DNA of 64,000 nucleotides from contig NC_071354.1 in assembly GCF_943734655.1 (NCBI RefSeq), positions 48,437,044 through 48,501,043 on the forward strand, given 5' to 3'. The stretch comes from Sabethes cyaneus (lineage: Eukaryota > Arthropoda > Insecta > Diptera > Culicidae). Positions 11,120 to 22,599 of the stretch are shown one piece after another. Position 1 is the first letter of the stretch. Every line of letters starts with the position of its first letter. The notes under the pieces were generated by a model. That model was not told the origin of the DNA. It did not search any database and was given only the letters and a program-made list of their open reading frames with translations. The translations under genes were made by a program, and so were the position numbers.

Positions 11120-11239
11120 TTAAGTAAGTAAGTAAGAACGTTTCAATCATATCGTGCACTAATGCATGTATATTTATTTTGATTCCACTGTATCTTGAAA
11201 TTTTATTACTAGATGCGCCACTACTGGTACGCTTACACT

Positions 11240-11415
11240 AAAAAAAGCAAAGCACAGGTGCTATATTTCGTTATCGAAACTTGACAATCTGTTCTATTCA
11301 TGCGACACACTTCGCACCAACTGTTAGAGTACAGGACAATGGCGGGACTAGTTCTTCGATCGAATTGACTAACATCCTTTTCCAGCCGAGGTTCGTGCAC
11401 ACGACGACTAACTTG
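11240..11415 (-). mobile_element. SINE copy (same family as 32620-32812)
   Basis: Read on the minus strand it gives GTCGTCGTGTGCACGAACCT (degraded B-box), TCGGCTGGAAAAGGATGTTAG, CTCTAACAGTTGGTGCGAAG, TCAAGTTTCGATAACG and a GTGCTTTGCTTTTTTT tail ending at 11240. No convincing target duplication is visible. Confidence 0.7.
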
Positions 11416-11426
11416 TAAGACTAGCG

Positions 11427-11534
11427 TCCCAACAAACATTTTTGTTGAATAACACATTAACAAGCGCTTGTTTACTGGATATTAGCTACATAATGGCTGA
11501 ATAAACTTCTTTTCAAATAAAATGTTTGTTGGGG
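11427..11534. repeat. About 108-bp MITE-like fold-back element
   Basis: The left end CCCAACAAACATTTTTGTTG (from 11428) and the reverse complement of the right end, CCCCAACAAACATTTTATTTG, are closely similar over about 20 bp. Inner TTGAATAA and TTATTCA pair too. No coding capacity. Confidence 0.55.
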
Positions 11535-11779
11535 CCGTACCGCGAGCCCAACCGAGAGGCTTACCCTACTACCTAAAAAAATTCTTGTCTCAGGAACCAA
11601 GCATGTAGTAAAGCAAATATTTTTTAATAAAAATGTAAGTAACTTTTTGCTAGCAATTCTTAAAAAATATTATTTGGAAAAGCTTTCAAATAATTTTTCA
11701 CCGTGAAGGAAAACTTCAATGAAAAGTCGAAAGAACTATGTCCTGCCACATGGAAATGTTTTAAAATATTTTGTTTATA

Positions 11780-12001
11780 CCTGGAATTAAATGAAAAGAA
11801 AACTTAGCCAATTCAATTATACTATGTATATTTATTCTTGGCAGATACGTATTTCGCCAACGACTTGCAGGCTTCCTCAGTGTCAGCTCGAAAACAGACA
11901 CTGAGGAAGCCGGCAAGTCGCTGGCGAAATACGTATCTGCCAAGAATAAATATACATAGTAGAATTGAATTGGATAAGTTTTCTTTTTATTTAATTCCAG
12001 G
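11780..12001. repeat. 222-bp near-perfect fold-back element, copy 1
   Basis: Two arms of about 105 bp are inverted copies with few mismatches, from CCTGGAATTAAAT at 11780 to its mirror ending 12001. The centre reads AGTGTCAGCTCGAAAACAGACACT. The arms contain GGCAGATACGTATTTCGCCA. The same element occurs at about 22083-22308, and the shared sequence CAAAATTGACTGAAG next to both copies shows that the true element extends past the fold-back. Confidence 0.75.
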
Positions 12002-12659
12002 ATTCGTATTCTTCTAATACACTCCAAAAACTTCAGTCAATTTTGTTAATATTTTTAATGTGCTAATGTGGTAACTAGTAATGTTTTTTTAACATTTTCT
12101 GTGAATGCCCGCAATTTTTTTCACGGAGTTATTAATTCATGTCTTTCCCAAACATTAAATTTTTCTTAGACCTTTGCCACGATGATTTTTGTTTTTGTTT
12201 CTTGCTGAAATTAGCGATTTTCAATTATTTTTTCCGAGGACGCTTCGGAGAGATCTCCTGACGGAAATTGATTTTTTTTGTAGACAAAATATAGTACATT
12301 TCTATGGATGTTATTGGTTTGCTGAACGTTACCCGAAATTGAAAGAAAAATTGAATAGCGCGAATTTTTTTTTCTTTAATATGTCATTACTCATTAAATA
12401 TGCGTCCTACCGACAAATAGTCTTCACAGAAAATGTATATTTTAACATACTGAATAACTTTGTTAAACATTTGAAAGCAATAAAAAAAATCGTATGCAAA
12501 GTTATTGAGCAGAATTGATTTTTAAGTGCTTATTTTAAACACATCCTTATATTTCGCAACCAGTAAGAGAACGATAGTTACTATATACAGTGAAGTTGCT
12601 TATTTTAAGATGTTCTACAACTTTTTGAAGCCAATTTTCAAAAACAAAAATTTCTATCA

Positions 12660-12820
12660 CCCTAATAGGTGAATTCACGGTCATTCAAATAGTACTGAAA
12701 AATGCGCTATATTTTATTAACAAACTTCTCCAAAAGCACCACCCCTGAAAAATTACGCATTTTCTACTCAATTGCTAATACCCGCTTTTTTGCGATTTTG
12801 GACCACTGTGCACTCCAAGG
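12660..12820. repeat. Dispersed repeat related to the fold-back at 19800-20190
   Basis: TTTTATTAACAAACTTCTCC, then GACCACTGTGCA, parallels 20083-20190 (TTTTATTAATAACCTTCTCC to CACTACTGTGCACAG) over about 120 bp with many substitutions. It represents one arm only. Confidence 0.45.
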
Positions 12821-13107
12821 CCTGGATGCCAAATCCAGCCAAAATTGCACGAAACAGTCTTGTTATTAGAAACACTCATTCACGTAAATTTCCTAACTGA
12901 CGGTCCCAGTTGCAATGAAAATTCCGCTTTCCAAGCCCCTAGTATAGATAGCCTGCGAACCAGATATTTCTTATCGAACTTCGACAGTTTCATACACTTG
13001 AAAATGTCTGTCACTGTTTCTTTTCTGTTTGCGTTATGAAATTACGACTGAGGAAGGTATTTAAAGTCCGTCTTCATACATTATCGCGATTAGGAGTCAC
13101 TACTCTA

Positions 13108-13345
13108 CTTACTTTTTCGGCTTAACCGCTTATCAAATCCGAGTCAAATGTAGAAGCCGTCTCCACGCTAGTCTGTCCACTGTCCAATTGCCCCTGACAC
13201 CCGCTGTTCTAGCATCCTCAGCGTTCATCAAACGGGTACGGGGTCTATCTCGAAGTCAGTCGGGTTCTATGCTGAATATGATTTTCGCTGGTCTCCCAGC
13301 CGGCATCCTTGCTACGTGGTCAACCCACTGTAACATGCCGAGTGC
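13108..13345 (-). pseudogene. RTE-like LINE C-terminal fragment
   Basis: The minus strand reads LQWVDHVARMPAGRP, DRPRTRLMNAEDARTAG and RLAWRRLLH with scattered stops. This matches the C-terminal GHVARM, RW, WRRLL pattern of RTE polyproteins. An AAAGTAAGTAG run just beyond (about 13107-13117) resembles the TAAG tail. No RT core remains. Confidence 0.5.
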
Positions 13346-13389
13346 CAAAAACACCAAGAGTATCAGCAAGAGCAAGCATCGAAATTAAA

Positions 13390-16300
13390 ATACCTAATGA
13401 CGACTTTTTCCAAAAGATGTGCCCTCTTTTGCTGTATGATTTTTTTTCGTGCTGAATTTCATAAGCTTCGATCTAGAGATTGAAAGCATATGCGTGACCC
13501 TCACCGTGCGGTATTTTTTTCCTATTCAGTTTCTTTCTCCGCAATCCAAGGATTGAGGATTGAAACCCTTTCGTACCGATTAACGGTGGATGCTGCTGCC
13601 GCTGCTTGCCGACGGCAAACCAGATCAAGCACGTGCCACTCTGGAATGGAAAGTACAGTTTTTTTTGTGTATGAGTAACTTTGAGGGAAAGGGTTTTTTT
13701 CGATTCTCTATTCTGAATGCAATTTCTGGGGGTGAAGTTTTTTCGTCGTTACGATCGTATGCAATTTCACTGTTTTCGGCAGATTATAAAAAAGTGATTG
13801 CTCGAGCGAAAAGGGTTTAGAATATTTTAAATCATGGTTTGGCATAAGCTATGCGGACTCGATGGGATGCCGGTTCGGTGAAAAGGTTGAGACATACATA
13901 CTAGGAATAGGATTCTTGTTTGCATGAGTGAATGCCACCTCCATGGGAATAGGGAAAAATTCGATATGTGCATAAATTCGAATGAGCAATTAGTATCAAA
14001 TTAAAGAATTTAGTTGAATGATAATAGAAAATTGAATGTGTCATAATTATTAATAATTCAGGTGTTCTTCTAGAAGTTTGTTTCCAAGCAGTGTTAATAT
14101 AATGAAACATAATCACAAAAAGTTTGTCCCAACTTTAACTATTAGTAATTTACTCGTGTTGGTAATTAAACTACACCAACCGGTGTCCTATTCCGTCGCT
14201 TTAACGATTCCATTGCGTTGAAAACTTTCCTACAAAGTTGATTAATTATGTTATGAATTTTTAATTATCCAACGTCAACATGGAAAGGGGAGAATGCGTT
14301 AACAAATGACGTCGTGCTTAAATGTGGGGTAAATTGCTGCCGCTGCCGGTAACCGGTTGGGAGCCATGAAAATCTCTGTAAGTGACATCAAAAACATGCA
14401 ATGGCTGTGTGGCCACTGGCAAGATAATTAATTATAATAAGATAATTCTATTTTCCACTTGCCTAGTTCGCAAAAAGTGAAGAGAAAAAAATGCTCGAAC
14501 AGTGAGGAAATTATTTCGCCTAGTTGAGCTTTCTGGGTCCCCAAGAGGCGCGCCTGTTACGGCGCTTATTTAAAGAGAGCCCATATTACGTTTTTGCCGT
14601 TTCAAAGTTGAAAGGAACCATCTTTTAAATGTTCGTCTTTGCTAACAATTAACGAGGAAGAGATGTGGACGAAATGGTTTCCTTTGGAGATTTTTCTTCA
14701 GGGAGTAGGGCGTTAATATTGATCGTTTTTAATTAATGGCAAATACCGGATGGAATGAGAGACGATTGAAATTGTGTAGTCAGGAGTGATGTCAGAATAT
14801 TGAAACAATCACTTTTATCTGGTTTTGACAACGGCGTCGGGTGTCGTCAAGCAAGTGGACTGGAGTTAAGTGATGGACACGTGTCTGGCTGCTACGGAAT
14901 GAAAGACGTTTTATTTCTTTCATCATCTGACAGTATCCTTTTAACGGACTGCTGATAATTGGGTAGAAAGCTGCTCTAAAATGTCTCATTAACTGGAAAA
15001 AGGATTTGGCAGTTTTTCTGACTGAGCTTACGCCAATCTCTGTAAACCAGAAATATTAGTTAAATACCGTTAATCCTATTTCGTAAGGTATTTTTAAACA
15101 TTATTATTTAATACGATTGCAATTTTATTTCATTCATTTGTAAGTGAAATACTCACTCAGTGATAAATCATCATTCTACACAGCTTTATATTCATTATAT
15201 TCATTACCATAACAAGTGCAGAAAAAAGAAGCGCTTCCACTCACCTTTTTTCATCATTTTATCCAGGACAAAAAAGAACTCCCAGACAGATGCAACTCTT
15301 TCCTGTCACCGAGACTGCTTAATGAAAAACCTACCATCCACCCTTTTTTCTAAGTCGGAAAACAGACTAACCCGGAAACCCCTTGACTGTGTTCGAGAAA
15401 AAAAAAGGACTCGTCGAGCTCGTGCTGCCTGTCTCTGGAGTCCTCATGTTTTCCATTCTAATCAAATCCCTCGTCGTAGCGCATCCATCAGCAGCATGAA
15501 GAATTTAATTGCAATTATTTAGAAGTAATTTATTGCATTATGGCAAGAAGTCTCAGGACTTCGAAACCGGTAAAACCGGCCTCTCCTTCGACCTCGAAAG
15601 CCCATTCGGTCGTTCGGAGCAGCGGCTGCGGAAACCGAAAGGACGAGCCTATTTTGTGCCGAATCATGCACCAGTGCCGGCACCGTACCGGAGCGGATGC
15701 AAATAAACCTCGAGGCAATTCCTGTTTGATAATTTATTTTTTTCCCGTACCGCGCACACGTACCGTCCGGATTTCGGGATGAAGAACAGAAGAAAAAAAC
15801 TTCTCCCTGTCATTTGCATACCGTTACCCTCGCGTTTTTTTGCTATTACCAAGCAGAGGGAAAAAAATCTAGATCGTGTGCACATCAAAGGGTTAGGAGG
15901 AAAAAATCCGCCAGGCTGCTTCACAAACGCACCCCTCAGGTTTTTTGTTGTTTCGCTGATCTGCAGCTCGCGTTTATTTCAATGACTTCTTCTGGCCTTC
16001 GAATCCGAGTCGAGCTGAATTCGGATCAGTTTTCCACCAGTTCCGTAAGCAAGAGCAGGGTTGGAATCAGTTTTGAAATTTAGATTAAAATTGACTTGTT
16101 TTTAAAGTGCCCATCCGAGCAGTGACCCTGTTCGCCGTTGAACTCCCGCAGAATCCAACGGAACTGTGCAAAGTGAGGAAAGAGTTAATATTGATCCATG
16201 AATATATTTACCAAGTTGTTTTTTATGCTTCTATTCCACAGTCGACTTAACTCAGGGGGGTGAAATGAAAAAAAAAACGTGCATGGTCGTGCTGCACCGC

Positions 16301-17190
16301 TGTCAGGCGGCTGTCGGAAACCGTAGAAGCCGGCTGTAGAGAGGTATGAAAGCTCGCGGTGAAACGAATATCCCCGAGGATAATGAGTTTCTATAGCAAC
16401 TCTTTTCTAGCGGCCTGCCCGGGAAGACGCATCACGGCTTGTGCCGTTCTAACTGTTTATTACTTTCTCTGGTAGGTTCGCTTTCTACGGCTGCTTTGCA
16501 TACCCGACATAGTGCTTGTACTCGAAACGCCGGCGTTTTGGTAGCCAGCTTAGAGAACCAGCTTGGGGATGGGTTGCTTGGATTACATGACGGTGAAAGG
16601 GGAAAAGTAGGAAAATAAAAAAACTTCGATGGGGCTTCTGTAACAGGGCGGTACAGAAGCATGCCGGTTCGGCAGGTGAAGGATTACGATTGTTTGCGGA
16701 AGTTGGAGATCTCGAGTTTCGTTTCCGGTTTCAATAGCATAGATCAGGTGTCAGGTTGGGAATTCATAACGCCTGTTAATCTAAAGAGCCTACAGCAGGT
16801 GCGAGAACCTCACGAACACTCTCCAATCCGAGACAGGATTTGCTGTGTACCCAAAAAAGAAGGGGTCCCAATTCTAAGTTGAAAATTCATGATACAACAA
16901 TGTACAGATGGCAGTAACCTGGTTGAAGCCGCAGCGCCTCGGTCTATATTAAAGAACAAAGTGTGCATCATTCGATGTTTATACGCAAGCGCTCTATGTA
17001 GTCTATTTTGTATGTAAAGTTTATCTACGAAATCTGCTTATATAACTGCATGCTATATTTTCAGATTGCAAACTAATTTTAAGTCTCAAGGATACCTGAT
17101 ATTTTACTTAAGCGCTTTATTTAAGCATACGAAAGCTTATAGCAATGAAAGAAAACGTGTGCTCTCCTGATAGAGATGGCTAATTTGTGG
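13390..17190. other. Spacer without recognised gene
   Basis: Mixed AT-rich and moderately GC-rich sequence. Open frames up to about 120 codons (15160-15522 plus) have no recognisable domain and a simple-sequence look. 15540-15720 is GC-richer, with antiparallel overlapping open frames typical of chance. Nothing supportable as RNA gene or exon. Confidence 0.45.
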
Positions 17191-17430
17191 TTATGTTAGT
17201 GGTTCGTTTTCCACCAACAGCAACAAGAATTCGCGTGTGCGCAAGGGGTTTCCAGTAAGGCGTATAAGTGCGTAATAATCAGTAACCATCCATTTCCCAT
17301 ATAAAAATCCTGCCAAGGAGGCAGTTTTAAGTCCACCTTGACGTAGCTTTCGCCATCCATCACTACACAATCTAACATTGTCAGCGTCGCCGTTTACAAC
17401 TTCCGGCTTCCGGGATAGGGTTTTAGCCAT
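17191..17430 (-). pseudogene. Mariner-like transposase fragment around the first catalytic Asp
   Basis: The minus strand reads AKTLSRKP in one frame, then CVVMDGESYVKVD, LPPWQDFYMG in another. This matches the region around the first DDE aspartate of MDDETYVK-type (ITmD37E-like) mariner transposases, which cut and paste element DNA. A frameshift lies between the two parts near 17375. Only about 60 residues can be traced; no TIRs are assigned. The clearer relative in this window is at 28160-28303. Confidence 0.5.
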
Positions 17431-18199
17431 CTTTTTTTGTTCACCGTCGCGATTCGTTTTTCAGTTTGACTTAGGGCTAAGTGGTATAAAATACCCCTCT
17501 CTAGAATAAATGGATTTATTTTAAACAAGCTTATGATAATTTGTGATCTGAAAGTCGTTTGCAACTATATACTTCAGTCAGTATTGTATATTAAAAATAC
17601 AAGGACTTATTTCACAAAGGAGTTTAAATTATGGGTCTCTCGTCTGCGCGGAATGACATGCCCCAACGGCAGACAGCCTACTATATTTTACAGAAAGTAA
17701 AGTTTTCAAAATAATACATATATTTTTATGTAAAATACATCATGTTTTGACCGCAAACTCAGATTGTATTTAAATAAAAAGAAGTAACAGGAAGGGACAG
17801 AACGTCATCGAAATGTAGACTACGACAGAATAAATTTGCGTTTTTGGTGTGCACACACCATCACAAAAAGTTAGGACGACTAACCTGGTGGCTAATGTTT
17901 CAAGGTTTTGAGTTGGAAACCAACTAACAAAGCGCAAAAAATTGCATTCTATAGGTTTTATTACTCTTTGGACGATACATTTCATTAAACAGTGAGATCT
18001 ACAGTGACCTCTATATTTATATTTTTTCGTCGTTGATTTTTCAAATATTTTTTAAACATTTCCGCTTTTGGAAGAGCTCGCATAAGTTTGCTAAACGCAC
18101 ATAAAAGACTGACTTACCGCGCGAGTCCTGTTTTAGAAAACAAAAGATGATGCTTTTATCTATAGTTTTCACATGAAATTATAGAAAAATTTCAATTAA

Positions 18200-19440
18200 T
18201 TTCAATAAAGCCGTCTAGAAAATTATATGAATCGAGTGAAAATAAGGAAGTGAAAAAAGGACGTGCGAGAGAAACGATTAAAACTGACATAAAAGAAAAA
18301 CGGAAGACAAAACAAAACCAAACAAAGAACAAAAATGAGAGAAAAAAGTGGAAAAGAAGAGAACAGTAGAGAAAAAGAGGCAAAAAACGAGGCAACTGTA
18401 CCGAATAAGATAAAGAACAGAGCAAATATAAAAGAAAAGATGGAAGAATGCTAAAGAAAACGAAGAAAACGAGAAAGAAATGAGGATAAACTAAACAAAA
18501 AAAGATACAAAACAGAACTGGAAAAGAGAAAACTCAGAACCGAAGAAGGTAGAATGTGTGAGAGAATAAAACGAAAAATGTCAATTTTAGTTCCAAGTAA
18601 AACTTCGTGTATAATTTCGCGGAAAACAGAAAATACGGCATGAAAAAGGAGAAACAGGATAGGATAAAATGCAGGAGAATGGAGAAGCGAGAAAACCGGA
18701 AGAACGAACGAAAGAAAACAAAAACGAAAAAAGAAGAAAACTGAGACGAAAAAAAAGAAAAAAAGGACAAAAACGGGACAGAAAAGGAGACAAGACAAGA
18801 GGAAACGGACCTGAAACGGGATAAAACGGAACAGAGGTAGTTTGGAATTTGGGAAAAGTGAGAAAAATGAGACAGGGAAAGCAAACAAAAGAAACAGAGT
18901 AAAAGGAAACAGCGGTCAAAGAAAGAAAAAAACAAGAGAGTAAAAGAGAGAACAGAAAACAAGAGAAATTATGAGGAAAAATATGAATATAATGAAAGGT
19001 GAAAGAGAAAACCGATAGAGGAAACGGGAAAAATAGGAAAAAGAAGTCAAACGGGATATAAAAGGAGAACTATGGGACGAAAAATAGGAAAATGAGACTG
19101 AATAAGAGGAAAAGAAGAAGATAAAACGGAAAAGTGACGAAAATGGGACATAAAAAGGATCCAGAGAGAAAAGGGAACCAAAAACATTCTGCGCGGAAAA
19201 ACGGAGCAACAAAAAGAAAAAAGTGGCACAGACAGAAAACGAGAAGGAAAAGAGATAGCGTTGGTTAGTTAAGTAAAGAAGTTAGAAAAATACGACAGCG
19301 AATAAGAAAATAACAAAAAACGAATGAATAGCATTAGAACTGAAAATAAGAGAAAATTAACGAGAAAACTAAGCAAAACGAAACAATGAAACAGGACACA
19401 TGGGACAGAAATCCAGAGAAAAAAAGATTGAAACTAGATG
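18200..19440. repeat. Strand-asymmetric, purine-rich degenerate repeat block (family member A)
   Basis: For about 1.2 kb the plus strand is overwhelmingly A and G, built of loose variants such as AAAACGGGACAGAAAAGG and GAAACGGGATAAAACGG. A pyrimidine-free shadow gives long Phe/Ser/Leu-rich minus-strand frames (18451-18962) that I do not regard as genes. Near 18556 a unit AGAATAAAACGAAAAATGTC recurs as AGAATAAAACGAAAAGTGCT at 22799, which links this block with member B. Confidence 0.7.
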
Positions 19441-19619
19441 TGAAATTTGTATTGTGATATATTGATGTGATGTATTGTGTGCAGTAGCGTAGCAGTAATT
19501 GGACTCTTAGAGAGAAATGAGCTGTACATTTTAGTACTAGTACTACGGGAGGAAGCGTGTTGGAAAATGCATAATAAAAATATATGCAGCATGTAACTGA
19601 GAGGCTACCCTCCCTGTAC

Positions 19620-19800
19620 GACATTGACCTGACAAGCTAATCATCACATATTCGAATCTCGGCTGGAAAAGACTGTTAGTCACAAGGATCATAGTACGAG
19701 CCCCGCAATTATCCTGTGCTAACAGTTGGCTGCGTAGTCTGTCGATCAAAAAATCAGAGGATTAAATTTCGGAAGAAAGCGGAATACACTCAAGTCTTTT
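19620..19800 (+). mobile_element. SINE copy (same family as 32620-32812)
   Basis: B-box-like TATTCGAATCTCGG (near 19650), GACTGTTAGTCACAAGGATC, GAGCCCCGCAATTATCCTG, GCTAACAGTTGGCTGCGTAG and a degraded tail ending AAGTCTTTTTT. It abuts the fold-back element at 19800. No target duplication recognised. Confidence 0.65.
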
Positions 19801-20190
19801 TTCACACAAAAATGCGTAATATTTCAAGAGTGATATCTTTGGAGATGTAATTATAATATGCACTGTATCGACCTTTTCGCGTGCGTAATGGCGGCTAGTG
19901 GGTACAACTTTCGGAGAACGTTAGCATGCCTTTGGCAACTTTATTCACATCAGGTTGATATTTCCAACCTTGATTGTTGCTGTAGAACTTTCAAGCGTAC
20001 GTGAGCGGAGTTCCTAAAAGCAAAAAAAAACATTGTCGAAAAGTGTACCTACTAGCCGCCATTACCCCCGCGAAAAGGTGGATTTTATTAATAACCTTCT
20101 CCAAAGTAACCACCCTCAAACAAATACACAATTTTTACACAATAGCTAATGATCACGTTTTTTGCGATTCGGCACTACTGTGCACAGTGG
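19800..20190. repeat. About 390-bp fold-back element
   Basis: The inner arms are clear: ACCTTTTCGCGTGCGTAATG (from about 19870) pairs with the reverse complement of CATTACCCCCGCGAAAAGGT (about 20059-20078), and pairing continues through GGCGGCTAGT. Outer pairing (ATCTTTGGAG / CTTCTCCAAAG; AAAAATGCGTAAT / ACACAATTTTT) is looser. The right end ACTGTGCACAGTGGTCC resembles sequence at 12800 and 59628. No coding capacity. Confidence 0.65.
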
Positions 20191-21387
20191 TCCCAAAGGT
20201 ATCAAAACACGCAATTAGTCAGTACAGATGACAGGCACAGTAACAGCGATAGTGATGATGAAGAAGTTTCAAATACACTTTGAAATTTGAACACCTTGAA
20301 CTGCAGCTAATTAGATTCCATGCAAAAATGTTATTTGAGAATCTTTTTTTGAATCTCTAAAAGTAATCTATGTTGCTTGAATTACACATTTCCATTTTAC
20401 ATTTACTTAATCTGGATAATAACTCAATCCGGATACCGCCATATTAAAAGCCACCGAATAACAACTTTCAATGCTAGTGTTTCGGTAGAGGGTCAATTTG
20501 TTTAGCATTTGTATTTTAGTATTTTAGTTCTACTTTCACATGGGTAATGAATGGCTTGCACGTTTTTGTATGTTTGGGAGTTGTTGCTATTGAAAGTTGC
20601 ATGATTTTTACAAGAAAATTTGAATTTTCTTCTCAAATATTCACGATAGCAAGTTACTATATTCTAGAAAAGTACGTAATTTGACTGTTTGAAAATCATT
20701 ATCAAAGAAGTCAAATGTGTTAAAACACTGTGGAAGAACTGTGTTCAAAAAGTTGATTATCGTGGAGTTTCCACAAAAGTCGTTTCTTATCTCCACAACT
20801 ATAATAGCTAGAAGGTTACTTTCTTTGGCAAAGTTCTTAATAATTAATCAATCAAATTAATCAAAGAATTGTTCATACCGCGAGAAAGAGCTTTTTACGC
20901 TGAGAAATTTGTCTGAACATAGTATAATCAACCATTTTGGCGCAATTAAAAAATCAGAGGGGTTGTGTACAAGACACGACCGCATATATAGGTGACGCAG
21001 AACTACGTAAGTCTCTTTGTAGTGATAGTGGCATGTATTCATGCTTGTAATCATTCGATTCTTCATGTATACATGCTATATGCAACATATATACATGCTA
21101 CATGCGTTGTATGTAACATTTATCAAAGTAGTAACATTGCATACGTTCAATTCTCAAAAGATTGTGCATTTAAAAACAATTTAACAAAATCAAGAACACA
21201 AAGCAATAGTCCTGCTACCTTACTGAAATTAAAGATTGTTTTTATTATCCATGGTTTCCCACCTTAAAGGGATTTTACCAATTCAATCCTATTTTATCAA
21301 CAGCACATCTTTCCACTACACTTCTAATGAAACGGCAAGCATGCGTATTCATACAGAGTCGTGTTATAACCGAACACTACAGCTGTA

Positions 21388-21760
21388 GCACATTTTTCTA
21401 ACACAGATATCAAGTTCGCCGAGGTTTAATCGTCTCGCAGTAAAGAATTTGCGATCTGTTGGGACAACGAACAGCGTCATTTTTTCTGGTACACTTCCCT
21501 AACACAGACATCAAATTGGACTAGGTTTAATCGCGTTCGTAAGAAATCTGTTGGCACGAGGGGGCTTTGTTACTCTCTCTCTGGCGTACTTCCCAAGCAA
21601 GGACATCAAAATGGTCTAGGTTGAACCGCGGTGTTAAGAAATCTTGTTGAGATGAGGAAACTGTCATTTTGGCTTACTTCCCAAACACAGATATCAAATT
21701 GGTATAGGTTTAGATCATCGTAAAGAATCTTCCAACCAATCACGAAGCGAGAATTCTGGT
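21388..21760. repeat. About 3.8 tandem copies of a diverged 88-99-bp unit
   Basis: Unit starts fall near 21390, 21486, 21585 and 21673. Each carries TTCCC(A/T)AACACAGA, then ATCAAATTGG, TAGGTTTAATCG and AAGAAATCTGTTGG variants. Divergence is moderate, so the array is old. No open frame runs through it. Confidence 0.7.
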
Positions 21761-21846
21761 AAATCATAGGTTCATTATTTTCAATTTTTCAATAGTTCAA
21801 CATCAAGAATCCATACTTTTCTTCATTTGGGTCAATTCTTAGAAGA

Positions 21847-21891
21847 TTTTCCGATCGATTGGTGTAAGAATATTGAAAATCGATCGGAAAA
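21847..21891. repeat. Perfect 14-bp hairpin stem
   Basis: TTTTCCGATCGATT (21847-21860) and AATCGATCGGAAAA (21878-21891) pair perfectly around a 17-base loop. Possibly part of a larger unrecognised element. Confidence 0.55.
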
Positions 21892-22082
21892 CCGCTGAGC
21901 TACTAGCGCTCAAAACCTTTCATTTTTCGATTTTTTGGAATGACACCCTATCTCAAAACTTGCCGTAAGACGTAGTCCTACGTCAAAACGCGTGTTTAGA
22001 TATCTTTGGGACCTGTGGTGTGAAAAGATGACAAATGTCCACAAAGAGGTAGAAGGAAGTGCGAAATGTCCCAAAATTGACT

Positions 22083-22308
22083 GAAGTTTTTGGAGCGTCT
22101 TAGTAGAATACGAAACCTAAAAATAAAATAAGAAAACTTATACAATTTAATTCTACTATGTGTATAACTTCGAACTTCGAAAACTCTGTTTTCGGTTCGA
22201 AAACAGACACTGAGGAAGCCTGCAAGTCGTAGGCGAAATACGTATCTGTCGTGAATAAAATACACATAGTAGAATTAAATTGGATAAGTTTTCTTATTTT
22301 ATTTTTAG
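22083..22308. repeat. Fold-back element, copy 2 (family of 11780-12001)
   Basis: Contains GAAAACAGACACTGAGGAAG, CGAAATACGTATCTGTC and TAGAATTAAATTGGATAAG, with an inverted but shortened left arm (ACTTATACAATTTAATTCTA at 22137). GTCCCAAAATTG occurs on both sides (22068-22079 and 22309-22320), but part of it also borders copy 1, so it is not a safe target duplication. Confidence 0.7.
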
Positions 22309-22599
22309 GTCCCAAAATTGTTCAGAGTGGAATATATGTGGTTCGTTCTAAGTTATCTGCAAAAAAATAAAAATTGAAAAAATACCTGATTTTGTCACTG
22401 TCCTGTTTTTGTCACTCCTAAATTCATCATGGGAGTGACAAAATCGGGTCATTACTGTATAGGGTGTCGTGTACCGATCGTTTAATTGTCAAAACACTTG
22501 GACGCAAACTCAGTAATTGAACTACGCAATATATTTTCGGCCCCACATCGAAGTTTCGCAGTATCATCCAGTTTACCATTCTTCCTCACCAAACACTCC

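Larger units (their letters stand above)
7737..11132 (+). mobile_element. RTE-clade LINE, end-to-end insertion with 12-bp direct repeats and TAAG tail, internally disrupted
   Basis: Direct repeats TAAGAACGTTTC flank the element (7725-7736 and 11133-11144). The 3' end is a short TAAG repeat instead of poly(A), immediately after the stop at 11117-11119. The repeat itself begins with TAAG, so part of it can be tail or target. The body holds an endonuclease-RT frame (7841 to about 9640), an alien block (about 9641-10171), and the rest of the RT and C-terminal region (10172-11119). The presence of both target repeats shows that this copy is not 5'-truncated; the disruption came later. Confidence 0.85.

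Noticed and set aside
18451..19212. Phe/Ser/Leu-rich minus-strand frames that look like membrane proteins
   Set aside because: They come from the purine-rich block, whose minus strand is TTT/TTC/TCT-rich. Several frames are open at once and none has a defined domain.
21388..21760. CRISPR-like array
   Set aside because: Units are contiguous and diverged with no constant repeat and variable spacer pattern, and the genome is eukaryotic.
22068..22320. GTCCCAAAATTG direct repeats as the target duplication of the fold-back
   Set aside because: CAAAATTGACTGAAG also borders the copy at 11780-12001, so at least part of the repeat belongs to the element.
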